From Paenibacillus glucanolyticus NBRC 15330 (GTDB lineage Bacteria; Bacillota; Bacilli; Paenibacillales; Paenibacillaceae), in the NCBI RefSeq assembly GCF_004000885.1, contig NZ_BIMC01000022.1, positions 1 through 64,000 of the forward strand: a stretch of 64,000 bases of DNA, given 5' to 3'. The notes beneath the pieces are model-generated. The model searched no databases, was not told where the DNA came from, and saw only the letters and a program-made list of their open reading frames with translations. Within the stretch, counting starts at the first letter, position 1; each line of letters begins with the position of its first letter. Below, piece by piece: positions 49,112 to 56,651 of this stretch. The position numbers and the translations under genes are program-made.

Positions 49112-50629
49112 TTAAAGCTTATAAATCTCTTTATATTTCTCTTCCAGATAATCCGCCAGATAGTCCGGGTTCAGCTCTTCTCCTGTGATTCTCACAATAA
49201 TCTCGGAAGGTTTCTCGCTCTTGCCGTACTTGTAAACCTTGTCTGTCAGCCATTCTTTGATTGGAGCCAAATTCCCCTCTTCAATCAACTGGTCAAGGTT
49301 CGGCAGCTCTTTACGCATCGTGTGAAGCATTTGGGCAGCATACATGTTACCCAGCGAATAGGATGCAAAATATCCGAAATCACCGCCGGACCAGTGAACA
49401 TCCTGCAGCACGCCCATTCCATCGTTTGTCGGCATAATGCCGAGGTATTCCTTATACTTCGCGTTCCAGGTTTCCGGAAGATCCTTCACAGCCAATCCTT
49501 CGTTAAAGAGCATTTTCTCGATCTCGTAGCGAATGATGATGTGCAGGTTATATGTCAGTTCGTCTGCCTCAATACGAATCAAAGAGTTCTCTACCTTGTT
49601 CGCAGCCAGATAGAATTGCTCAACGTCCACTTCCTTTAATTGCTCAGGGAAGTACTGCTGGAGGTCCGCAAAATAACGACGCCAGAACGGGCGGCTCCGG
49701 CCAATCATATTCTCCCAAAGACGGGATTGGGACTCATGAATGCCCATGGAGGTGCCGCCGGAGAGCGGCGTGCCTGCCAGTGTCTTGTCGATATTTTGCT
49801 CATATAGTGCATGCCCGCCCTCGTGCAAGGAGCTGAATACCGCACTGAGCACGTCATCCGGAAGATACATGGTCGTAATGCGCACATCGCCAGGATTGAG
49901 ACCCGTCGCAAATGGATGCACACTCTCATCCAGGCGTCCTGCTTCAAAGTCATAACCCATTTGCTCCAGCAGAAACAAGCTGAATTTCTCCTGCTGTTCT
50001 TTCGGGAACAGCTGTTTCAAGAAAGCTGTTTCCGGTTTGAAGGAAGACTCCTGGATTGCATGGACCAGCGGCACCAGACGCGCTTTCAGACGTTCGAAGA
50101 TGGCATCCACCTTCTCCACCGTCAGATCCGGCTCGTACATATCAAGCAGTGTATCGTATCGGGTATCCTTCACGCCCCAATATTCGATAAACTCCTGCTT
50201 GAACGCTACGATTTTGGTTAAGTATGGCTCGAAACCTTCGAAATCACTATTCTTCTTCGCTTCCTCCCACTTCGTTTCCGATTGGGCGGCAAGAATGGAA
50301 TATTCCTGGAAGCGTTCAGGTGGAATGGATTTGCTCTGGTCGTACATTTTACGCACTTCCGCGATCATGCGGCGTTTGCGATCATCCAACTGCTCTGCCT
50401 GTTCCGGCTCGGCAAAAAAAGACAGAAGCTGTCCCATCTCTTCCGAGATTTGCAGTTTAAATGCTTCTGTAGATAGAACCCCGATCGTTTCGGAACGAAT
50501 TTCGGTTCCTTTGCGGGGAGCACCTGTCCGTAAATCCCAATGAAGTAGGCCTATAGCTTCGTAGTAGCTCATAATTTTGCGAACCAATCGATCAAATTGT
50601 TCCCATTGCTGTGAATGTTGTACTGCCAT
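49112..50629 (-). CDS. M32 family metallocarboxypeptidase (YpwA-like)
   Basis: 505 residues. HEGGHALYEQ is the HEXXH zinc motif (SSLHEGGH), IHESQSRLWENMIGRS carries the glutamate ligand, and IRIEADELTYNLHIIIRYEIE is the conserved C-terminal helix region. The family consists of zinc carboxypeptidases (Bacillus YpwA, TaqCP) removing residues from the C-terminus of peptides in the cytoplasm. The ATG is preceded by GAAGGTGAGCCCGT. It diverges from the Fe-S protein gene. Confidence 0.95.
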   Translation of the reverse strand: MAVQHSQQWEQFDRLVRKIMSYYEAIGLLHWDLRTGAPRKGTEIRSETIGVLSTEAFKLQISEEMGQLLSFFAEPEQAEQLDDRKRRMIAEVRKMYDQSKSIPPERFQEYSILAAQSETKWEEAKKNSDFEGFEPYLTKIVAFKQEFIEYWGVKDTRYDTLLDMYEPDLTVEKVDAIFERLKARLVPLVHAIQESSFKPETAFLKQLFPKEQQEKFSLFLLEQMGYDFEAGRLDESVHPFATGLNPGDVRITTMYLPDDVLSAVFSSLHEGGHALYEQNIDKTLAGTPLSGGTSMGIHESQSRLWENMIGRSRPFWRRYFADLQQYFPEQLKEVDVEQFYLAANKVENSLIRIEADELTYNLHIIIRYEIEKMLFNEGLAVKDLPETWNAKYKEYLGIMPTNDGMGVLQDVHWSGGDFGYFASYSLGNMYAAQMLHTMRKELPNLDQLIEEGNLAPIKEWLTDKVYKYGKSEKPSEIIVRITGEELNPDYLADYLEEKYKEIYKL

Positions 50630-50675
50630 ACGGGCTCACCTTCTTTTTTTAGTGATAGGAATCTTTTATACTCTA

Positions 50676-50704
50676 TTGATGATACTTTTTACAAGGTATA
50701 TAAT
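50676..50704 (+). promoter_or_regulatory. Promoter of the Fe-S protein/carbonic anhydrase genes
   Basis: TTGATG (50676-50681), 17-base spacer, perfect TATAAT (50699-50704). Points to the A-type Fe-S gene and possibly the carbonic anhydrase gene 30 bases further on. Confidence 0.75.
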
Positions 50705-50758
50705 CAACTTCCAGAAAGAATAAATAACATTCTACATATAAAGGAGTGTCAGGATGCC

Positions 50759-51097
50759 TTGATTATTCAACTCACCCCCCAAGCCGAGCAGAAGCTGAAG
50801 GATAAACTTGGGGACAAGCCAGGCACCATCAGGCTGATCTATGACACGGAGGGATGCGGATGTGCCGTCAACGGCGTTCCAAGCCTGCGAATTGTAGATG
50901 AGCCTACAGTGGATGATATCACTGTAGATACGGGAAGCCCTGTGCCTTTTATTGTAAACCGTCGGCAGGAAATTTTCTTCGAGGACAAGATGAAGCTTGA
51001 CGCCGATCCCGGCGTGTGCTCCTTCCGCCTTGACAGCAGCGGACAACATTACGGCACCAATATTCAGATTATAGATACCCGAGTGCAACAACTATAA
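50759..51097 (+). CDS. HesB/YqkB-like iron-sulfur cluster biosynthesis protein
   Basis: 112 residues. No in-frame ATG fits; a TTG at 50759, 12 bases after GGAG, is the best start. LTPQAEQKLKDKLGDKPGTIRLIYDTEGCGCAVNG shows the Fe-S_biosyn core. The cysteines occur as GCGC rather than the CG-C-G-C spread of IscA, as in YqkB-type proteins. Its role is unclear; the related A-type proteins carry Fe-S clusters. Followed by the carbonic anhydrase gene with 30 bases between, probably on one message. Confidence 0.82.
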   Translation: MIIQLTPQAEQKLKDKLGDKPGTIRLIYDTEGCGCAVNGVPSLRIVDEPTVDDITVDTGSPVPFIVNRRQEIFFEDKMKLDADPGVCSFRLDSSGQHYGTNIQIIDTRVQQL

Positions 51098-51127
51098 ACG
51101 ACGATCGAAACGAAGGAGAGAATATCC

Positions 51128-51697
51128 ATGGAACAACACCTAAACAGCATTTTGGAACACAACCGCAGCTTTGTAGAGAACAAAGAATACGAATCCTATC
51201 TGACCGGTCGTTTTCCTGAGAAAAAACTCGTCATCATCACCTGCATGGATACACGGCTCGTCGAACTGCTTCCAAAAGCAATGAATTTCAAGAATGGCGA
51301 TGTCAAAATCATTAAAAACGCCGGCGCTATCATCTCCCAGCCTTTCGGCAGTGTGATGCGGAGCGTTATGGTTGCACTGTACGAGCTTCATGCGGAAGAA
51401 GTAATCGTAGTAGGCCACTATGAATGCGGCATGGCTTCCCTCAACGCCGAGGATATGATCCAGCATATGAGAGACCGCGGGATCTCGGATGAAGTTCTCT
51501 CCACGCTTGAAAATTCCGGCATCCGCTTGTCCAAATGGCTTCGCGGTTTCGATAACATTACAGACGGCGTAAAAAACACCGTTGACCTGATCAAAAAACA
51601 CCCGCTGCTTCCGCCAAACGTACCCGTTCACGGCATGGTTATCGACCCTAACACAGGCGCGCTTGATCTGGTAGTCGAAGGTTACGAGAACAAATAA
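51128..51697 (+). CDS. Beta-carbonic anhydrase
   Basis: 189 residues. IITCMDTRLVELLP gives the first zinc cysteine and the Asp-Arg dyad, and VVGHYECGMASL carries the histidine and second cysteine. This matches the YtiB-like class of beta-carbonic anhydrases in Firmicutes. It hydrates CO2 to bicarbonate in the cytoplasm. A GAAGGAGAG site precedes the ATG. A strong terminator follows at 51718-51749. Confidence 0.93.
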   Translation: MEQHLNSILEHNRSFVENKEYESYLTGRFPEKKLVIITCMDTRLVELLPKAMNFKNGDVKIIKNAGAIISQPFGSVMRSVMVALYELHAEEVIVVGHYECGMASLNAEDMIQHMRDRGISDEVLSTLENSGIRLSKWLRGFDNITDGVKNTVDLIKKHPLLPPNVPVHGMVIDPNTGALDLVVEGYENK

Positions 51698-51717
51698 ATC
51701 ATTCAAAGTCAAATTGG

Positions 51718-51749
51718 AGCACAAGCGCTGAGGCGTTTGTGCTTTTTTA
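51718..51749 (+). terminator. Carbonic anhydrase terminator
   Basis: AGCACAAGCGC, TGAG loop, GCGTTTGTGCT (one G-U pair), then six Ts. Directly after the stop of the carbonic anhydrase gene. Confidence 0.92.
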
Positions 51750-51812
51750 GTCACAATTTTACCAAAAGCAGAGAGAAAGAACCCTCCCCCAGTTGTCAAA
51801 CCATACAGTTTC

Positions 51813-51822
51813 AGTGTACACT
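51813..51822. promoter_or_regulatory. Perfect palindrome near the PadR gene promoter
   Basis: AGTGTACACT is a perfect 10-base palindrome about 80 bases upstream of the PadR start. It follows a TTGTCA-like -35 (51793-51798) and overlaps a TACACT -10 with an 18-base spacer. A self-binding operator is possible; PadR sites usually have ATGT/ACAT halves with a longer spacer, so this is weak. Confidence 0.3.
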
Positions 51823-51901
51823 TTTTATCAACCGGACCGATAGGCGGATTTCCATCCCAACCTTAGTGTCCACGATATGCGTTTCAAAGGGAGTTATGTC
51901 C

Positions 51902-52480
51902 ATGAATACGTTGTCATACGGCTTGTTAGGACTACTAGCAAGAAGAGAATCATCAGGATACGATTTGATGCTTCGCATACAGCCATTTTGGCAAGCCAAA
52001 CACAGTCAAATTTATCCCCTGCTGTCCAGCATGGAGGAGAAGCAATTGTTGTCCTCTCACTGGGTCCAGCAAAGTGATAAACCGGACAAGAAAATCTATG
52101 CGATTACCGAAAAGGGCATGCAGAAGCTGCGCGAATGGATGTACCAACCCATTGCTCCCGCAGTCACCAAAGATGAACTTTCTCTTCGAACCTTCTGCCT
52201 GTGGTTAGCGGAGATCGGCATCGCCGTTGATATTTTCGAGGACCGCAGAATTGGCTATCTGGAGAAAAAGCGTTATTACGAGCAGATTTTAGAGGGGATT
52301 CCGGAGGAAACCCGAGAGCTTGGAAGCAAGGCATTCAGCAATTATGTACTCGCTACCAAAGGATTGATGATGGCTGAGACCGAGCTGAAATGGTGTGATT
52401 GGGTACTGGATTTATTAAAACAGCAGCAGCGCTCAACCGCCTCAAAACATGGTCGCACAAATTTTGAAACCTTATCGTGA
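51902..52480 (+). CDS. PadR family transcriptional regulator
   Basis: 192 residues from the ATG at 51902, 8 bases after GGGAG; the longer frame from 51737 has no support. The winged helix (LSYGLLGLLARRESSGYDLML ... QIYPLLSSMEEKQLLSS and KIYAITEKG) spans 1-80. The C-terminal helical dimerisation part (Vir-type, about 100-185) has YLEKKRYYEQIL. It represses neighbours or stress genes in the family. The two small conserved genes downstream, in the same direction, are candidate targets or cotranscripts. Confidence 0.87.
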   Translation: MNTLSYGLLGLLARRESSGYDLMLRIQPFWQAKHSQIYPLLSSMEEKQLLSSHWVQQSDKPDKKIYAITEKGMQKLREWMYQPIAPAVTKDELSLRTFCLWLAEIGIAVDIFEDRRIGYLEKKRYYEQILEGIPEETRELGSKAFSNYVLATKGLMMAETELKWCDWVLDLLKQQQRSTASKHGRTNFETLS

Positions 52481-52536
52481 CTCGTCCGTAGTACTCTTTA
52501 TTACTCTAAATTCACTGGGAGGTTCGACAGAACACG

Positions 52537-52986
52537 ATGAAAAAAGTATTGACTATTCTTGTAGCGATTACACTGTTCTTTGTAGCGCTGACACCAGATT
52601 CCGCAGATGCCAGAAGAGGCGGCGGCGGTTTCAAATCCGGTAATAAGACATACAACAGCACTCCGAAAAAGAATGATACCAATAATGTGCAACAATCCAA
52701 CAACCGTTCCAATAACACAGGAGCAGCCAACACAACCAAACGCGGATTCTTTAGCGGCGGCGGCTTGATGAAAGGTCTTATGATCGGTGGTCTTGCCGGT
52801 TTGCTCTTCGGCGGAATGTTCGCTGGCATGGGCTTCATGGGCGAAATTATGGGATTGTTGATTAATCTCATTGCAATCTGGGCTTTGATTATGGTCGTTA
52901 TGGCTGTTGTACGCGCCGTGAAGAATCGTCGTCAACAAAACGAGCGTCGCGACAACAACAACAATAACAATAATAATCGGTACTAA
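52537..52986 (+). CDS. Exported or membrane protein with Asn-rich tail
   Basis: 149 residues. Residues 1-25 are a signal peptide-like helix (KKVLTILVAITLFFVALTP, ending ADA-RR). Then an Arg/Gly- and Asn/Ser/Thr-rich linker, a Gly-rich hydrophobic block (KGLMIGGLAGLLFGGMFAGMGFMGEIMGLLINLIAIW), and a basic end with a run of eight Asn. GGGAGG precedes the ATG. The layout resembles Tim44-like small membrane proteins; no function known. It follows the PadR gene by 56 bases and precedes the DUF2653 gene by 3. Confidence 0.75.
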   Translation: MKKVLTILVAITLFFVALTPDSADARRGGGGFKSGNKTYNSTPKKNDTNNVQQSNNRSNNTGAANTTKRGFFSGGGLMKGLMIGGLAGLLFGGMFAGMGFMGEIMGLLINLIAIWALIMVVMAVVRAVKNRRQQNERRDNNNNNNNNRY

Positions 52987-52989
52987 TCC

Positions 52990-53268
52990 ATGGTTCTAAG
53001 CATGGACGAAATCGTCAATGCGGTCTGTCTTCACCAGGCGGAACGCAGAGGCGTCAAACCGACAGATGTATCGCTTGAGCTTAGCTGGGATGAGGATACC
53101 GGTTATACGGCGGAAGTATGGGTAAGCGGAAGAACCCAGTATTTGATTGAGGCTAACCTCATTGAAGCGATTCTTCGCTACCTGCACTCCGAGTACAACA
53201 TTCGCGCATACAGCGAACAGGTAAGACTTGAGCTTGAAGACGAAATTATCGCAATTGTTCAACAATAA
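52990..53268 (+). CDS. YxcD-like DUF2653 family protein
   Basis: 92 residues, ATG at 52990 or internal at 53002; neither has a strong ribosome binding site. The upstream stop is only 3 bases away, so translation is probably coupled. MDEIVNAVCLHQAERRGVKPTDVSLELSWDEDTGYTAEVW is the DUF2653 N-terminal pattern, and the rest alternates helices and strands. It is a soluble small protein with no known function. A bidirectional terminator follows. Confidence 0.78.
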   Translation: MVLSMDEIVNAVCLHQAERRGVKPTDVSLELSWDEDTGYTAEVWVSGRTQYLIEANLIEAILRYLHSEYNIRAYSEQVRLELEDEIIAIVQQ

Positions 53269-53278
53269 GCAAGAAATC

Positions 53279-53322
53279 AAAAAAACTGCCGCCTTGCGTA
53301 ACGCGAGGCGGCAGTTTTTTTA
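53279..53322. terminator. Bidirectional terminator
   Basis: AAAAAACTGCCGCCT and AGGCGGCAGTTTTTTT flank a 14-base loop that itself contains GCGT/ACGC. It is A-rich on one side and T-rich on the other, serving the convergent DUF2653 and acetyltransferase genes. Confidence 0.93.
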
Positions 53323-53370
53323 TAATGAACCCTCTTCTCTTCCCAACTTATCTGCAAACGTTCCTGCTGG

Positions 53371-54018
53371 CTATTCATGCTGCTGAAGACCATCCGGCGT
53401 GTACACCATGCAATACTGCCGGAGTGAACTGTTGGGTAACAGAATGACCTTGACCGTGCGATAATCATAGTGCTCATAAATGGGTACGTTGCTTGGGGTC
53501 TGTGTCTCCAACGTACATAAGATATTCTTCGTATGACATTCTGCAAGCAGTGGCTTTATGATCCTCGAAATGTATCCTTGTCCGCGGCAGCCTTCCTGCA
53601 CAGCAATCATATCCAAGTGCATATACTGCCGGTCGCCCAGCATCGATAGCCAAACTGAACTCATGCTGCGCAAAATGGTTAGTCCTCGAACAAATCCTCG
53701 TATCCCAATGATTCGGCAAATCGGCAAGGATTTGATTATGGCGAGCCCGATCTGTTTCGCATACTTAACGTTAGAGAGCAGTGTTCCTGCCTGTCGCTCC
53801 GAATGGAATACCAACGCCACGGCCTCGAAGTCCTTAGACGTCGTTAATACATCCGAATAAGGATACAACATTTCAATATAGCACTGGAAAAAAATATTCA
53901 GTGCGTCGAGCCTCGTTGTCTCATCAGGCAAAATAAGTTGATATAAAGGGTCATCCTTTGCAAAAGCTCGCGCCAGCGTGCTGGCTGCCTTTGGAATGTC
54001 AGATCGATCTACTCTCAA
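53371..54018 (-). CDS. GNAT family acetyltransferase
   Basis: About 215 residues. The acetyl-CoA-binding motif is DMIAVQEGCRGQGYISRII (Arg/Gln-x-x-Gly-x-Gly/Ala type) near 142-160, followed by NVPIYEHYDYRTVK, the usual GNAT C-terminal strand. The TTG at 54018 is a tentative start: GAGGTGG lies 16 bases upstream, and an ATT start a few codons earlier would sit closer. Substrate unknown. Isolated minus-strand gene with terminator at 53279-53322. Confidence 0.85.
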   Translation of the reverse strand: MRVDRSDIPKAASTLARAFAKDDPLYQLILPDETTRLDALNIFFQCYIEMLYPYSDVLTTSKDFEAVALVFHSERQAGTLLSNVKYAKQIGLAIIKSLPICRIIGIRGFVRGLTILRSMSSVWLSMLGDRQYMHLDMIAVQEGCRGQGYISRIIKPLLAECHTKNILCTLETQTPSNVPIYEHYDYRTVKVILLPNSSLRQYCMVYTPDGLQQHE

Positions 54019-54104
54019 TAATGTGCTATAAATAATTCCACCTCAAATTGAATTGTCCTTCGAATCAGCAGTTTCATACATGCTCATGCTATACGCTATT
54101 TTAG

Positions 54105-54581
54105 CTAGGAAGAATCCACATGAAACACCTGATACTGCTTCCGGTATTCCCCGGGGGTGTACGACGATTGACGTTTGAATAACCGTGTAAAGTAGTTATT
54201 ATCCTGGAAGCCGCATTGCTCTCCGATTTTGATCAGGGACAGCTCCGAATGTGCCAGCAGCCGTTTAGCTCGCTCAATCTGCAGATGATGTCTGTATTGC
54301 AGAGGACTCATCCCCGAGTATTGCTTCAAGCAGCGCGCCAAATAATCAAAATGATAATGCAGCTCGCGGTCCAACTCTCCCGAATCAAAGGGCTGCTCCA
54401 GGTGATTCGCCAAGTAGGAAGCTACCTTTTCGCCAAGAAAATAGGATCCGGCATGCGGACTGCTCTTTCTCATCCCGTTCTGCAATTGCAGGAGAAGCTG
54501 ACCGAACAAATTATGCAGCTCAAACGATCGGTATGGTGTAAGCGCACTGTGCAGTACAAGCATATAACATCTATTCCTCAT
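54105..54581 (-). pseudogene. Truncated AraC family regulator, C-terminal HTH remnant
   Basis: 158 codons carry the second half of an AraC regulator: a helical linker, then the double helix-turn-helix (FDYLARCLKQYSGMSPLQYR and SLIKIGEQCGFQDNNYFTRLFKR, ending YTPGEYRKQY). Ordinary members have 100 or more additional N-terminal residues (cupin ligand domain), which are missing. The open frame starts exactly in the stop region of the DUF6809 gene (ATGAGGAATAG) with no ribosome binding site. This looks like a recombination junction that removed the N-terminus. A functional short regulator is possible but less likely. Confidence 0.7.
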
Positions 54582-54840
54582 TAAATACTTCGATCATCAA
54601 CAGGGCACCTTTTCTAAATCCATGCACGAACGCTGCCGCCGTATGCATTGCACTTGATTGACCTGCCAAATCAAACAACTCTTCAATTTGCTCAAATTCA
54701 GTTTCCGATAAATTTTTTTTGAAGGACTCCATGCAGCTAGAAATTTTTCTATTAATTGACTTATAATTTGGATCGATAGATTTTATTGATTCATCAGGAC
54801 GCCAATTTCCATAGTATATTTCCTCTAGAATACTAATCAT
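54571..54840 (-). CDS. DUF6809 family protein
   Basis: 89 residues from the ATG at 54840 (AGGAAGG 4 bases upstream). ISILEEIYYGNWRPDESI and NRKISSCMESFKKNLSETEFEQIEELFDL match the small helical DUF6809 proteins as I recall them; MIEVFNEE ends the chain. It is soluble and helical, function unknown; similar proteins often occur in mobile or plastic regions of Firmicutes. AT-rich relative to neighbours. Its 3' end is the junction with the AraC remnant. Confidence 0.68.
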   Translation of the reverse strand: MISILEEIYYGNWRPDESIKSIDPNYKSINRKISSCMESFKKNLSETEFEQIEELFDLAGQSSAMHTAAAFVHGFRKGALLMIEVFNEE

Positions 54841-55022
54841 TTCCCCTTCCTTTCCTTTAAACACGTCTGATTTATTAGATAAGCTTACACCATAAAAATA
54901 AATCGATTGATATTTATGCAAATTCCGCATAGGTTTTTCTGTCGCAGTGAGCTCTCCCCCTGATGAGGACTCTTCTATTCAATGGAACTAGGGCCTGTAT
55001 ATTCCAGAGCTATCCTATCTTA

Positions 55023-55031
55023 TGGTATAAT
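55023..55031 (+). promoter_or_regulatory. Extended -10 promoter for the TraB/GumN gene
   Basis: TGGTATAAT (TG-N-TATAAT) lies 57 bases before the ATG. No good -35 box was found, which fits an extended -10 promoter. Confidence 0.5.
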
Positions 55032-55087
55032 CTACTATTGTGGTGGTTATCTTCCATACAGAACCGATTTGAGAGGAGAACAATTTC

Positions 55088-56479
55088 ATGCAAGAACACA
55101 AACGCTGGAGTAGAGTCAAGCGCTGGGCCGGTGCCGGGGCATTAAGCTTAACCATTTTGTTAGGCAATGTCTTCCCGATTCATGCCGACACACCGACTGC
55201 TCCCGTACCCGACATCAGCCCTTGGTCGATAGCTACACTGAACGAAGGTGAGAAATACGGCATATATCCGATGGAATGGTATTATGACGGAACCTTCAGA
55301 CAATCCATTACGGAAGATAAGTTTCAATCTTTAATGGCTACTACGGCGAAGAAGCTGGATCAGCTGGGTCTTAAGAAAAAAGAAGCTTCCTTGTCCTATG
55401 TAACAGCCGATGTAATCACAAGAGAAATGGTCATCACCTCTTTATTCAAGCTCCTGTCCAATTACGAGCTGCCGGAAGCTTTCGGGAACACGGCGGTCAA
55501 AACGATGGATTACATGCAGCAAAAAGGCATCGTAAAAGGCACCAAAGCAGGTCTGCAGCTGGATCAGCCTTCAAGTGTCGAACAAGCGGTTGTGATGGCC
55601 AGCCGATTGATTGAGTATACATATGATACGGCCGATGGCGGAGCCGAAGGCCTGATGTGGAAAGTGACTAACGATAACAACACACTGTATTTGCTCGGAT
55701 CGGTTCATTTGGGATTGACCGACATGTATCCGATGCATCCGAGCATTCGCGATGCGTTTGCGGCATCGGACGATCTTTGGGTCGAGGTTGATATTGTCAA
55801 CGGGGATATGTCTTATTTCCAAGAGAAGATGATGTACAGTGACGGTACGAAGCTGCAGGATCATATATCCGCAACTTCCTACGAGAAGCTGCAGAAGACG
55901 CTGAAAAAGCTGGCACTGCCAGCAAACACGTTTGATAGCTTCAAGCCCTTTGGCGTATCCAACACCCTCTCCACGTTCGGTTATTTCGAGAATCCGGCCG
56001 ACAGTGCGTTGGCCATGGCAACCGGTATCGACAGCTATTTCCTTACTAGTGCCATGCTGACAGGCAAGCCAATTCATGAGCTGGAGAGCATTAAGCTGCA
56101 AGCTGACCTGTTCGCTGACGTGCCTGCCGAAACGCAGGAGAAAGAATTGAATGAGCTGCTGGATGTCCTCTTGTCAGAAAAAGGATCGCAGGAAATTGCC
56201 AACAACCTGAAGCAAATGCAGCTGGATTGGATTGAAGGCGACGTGGAAGGCCTGAAGAAAACCCTGACCGCTGACGGACAGCTCACCCAAGGGGAAACCA
56301 ATCAGCGTCTGATCGGCGAACGAGACAAGAACATGGCCATTAAACTGTCCGAGCTGCTGGAAAAAGAAGGAGAGCATACTTCCTTTGTCGTGGTAGGCGC
56401 GGCACATTATGTCATGGATGGCATGGTTGTCGATTTATTAAAAGAAAAAGGTTATGATGTACAGCTTGTACAGAAATAA
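55088..56479 (+). CDS. TraB/GumN family secreted protein with SLH-like N-terminal part
   Basis: 463 residues, ATG with AGGAG 9 bases upstream. A signal peptide covers residues 1-35. Residues about 90-180 resemble a degenerate SLH (S-layer homology) domain (TMDYMQQKGIVKGTKAGLQLDQPSS). From about 195 the TraB/GumN fold begins: LLGSVHLGLTDMYP, LWVEVDIV, RDKNMAIKL and VVVGAAHYVMDG, with the GxxH ... GxxH-type metal/hydrolase motifs of the family. The family is linked to protease-like or peptide hydrolase activity (Tiki-like) but the role in Firmicutes is unclear. A strong terminator follows. Confidence 0.82.
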   Translation: MQEHKRWSRVKRWAGAGALSLTILLGNVFPIHADTPTAPVPDISPWSIATLNEGEKYGIYPMEWYYDGTFRQSITEDKFQSLMATTAKKLDQLGLKKKEASLSYVTADVITREMVITSLFKLLSNYELPEAFGNTAVKTMDYMQQKGIVKGTKAGLQLDQPSSVEQAVVMASRLIEYTYDTADGGAEGLMWKVTNDNNTLYLLGSVHLGLTDMYPMHPSIRDAFAASDDLWVEVDIVNGDMSYFQEKMMYSDGTKLQDHISATSYEKLQKTLKKLALPANTFDSFKPFGVSNTLSTFGYFENPADSALAMATGIDSYFLTSAMLTGKPIHELESIKLQADLFADVPAETQEKELNELLDVLLSEKGSQEIANNLKQMQLDWIEGDVEGLKKTLTADGQLTQGETNQRLIGERDKNMAIKLSELLEKEGEHTSFVVVGAAHYVMDGMVVDLLKEKGYDVQLVQK

Positions 56480-56507
56480 ACAAGGTATCCTGCTGTATTG
56501 ATATTGT

Positions 56508-56547
56508 ATCGCCCTGTCCGTATTCATGTGGACAGGGCGATTTTTTA
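56508..56547 (+). terminator. TraB/GumN gene terminator
   Basis: TCGCCCTGTCC, 10-base loop, GGACAGGGCGA, then six Ts. A perfect 11-pair stem. Confidence 0.95.
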
Positions 56548-56651
56548 TATATAGAGATGCTCCGCATGTATCATGTGTCATTGACCTGCGCTCACAGATT
56601 ACCGATAATAGTAGAATGAGTTCACTATCTTCAAAGGATTGGAGCTATATC

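Noticed and set aside
54582..55087. Search for the missing N-terminal half of the AraC gene
   Set aside because: The bases upstream belong to the DUF6809 gene and an intergenic region with a TraB gene promoter. No AraC sensor-domain coding stretch was recognised on either strand.
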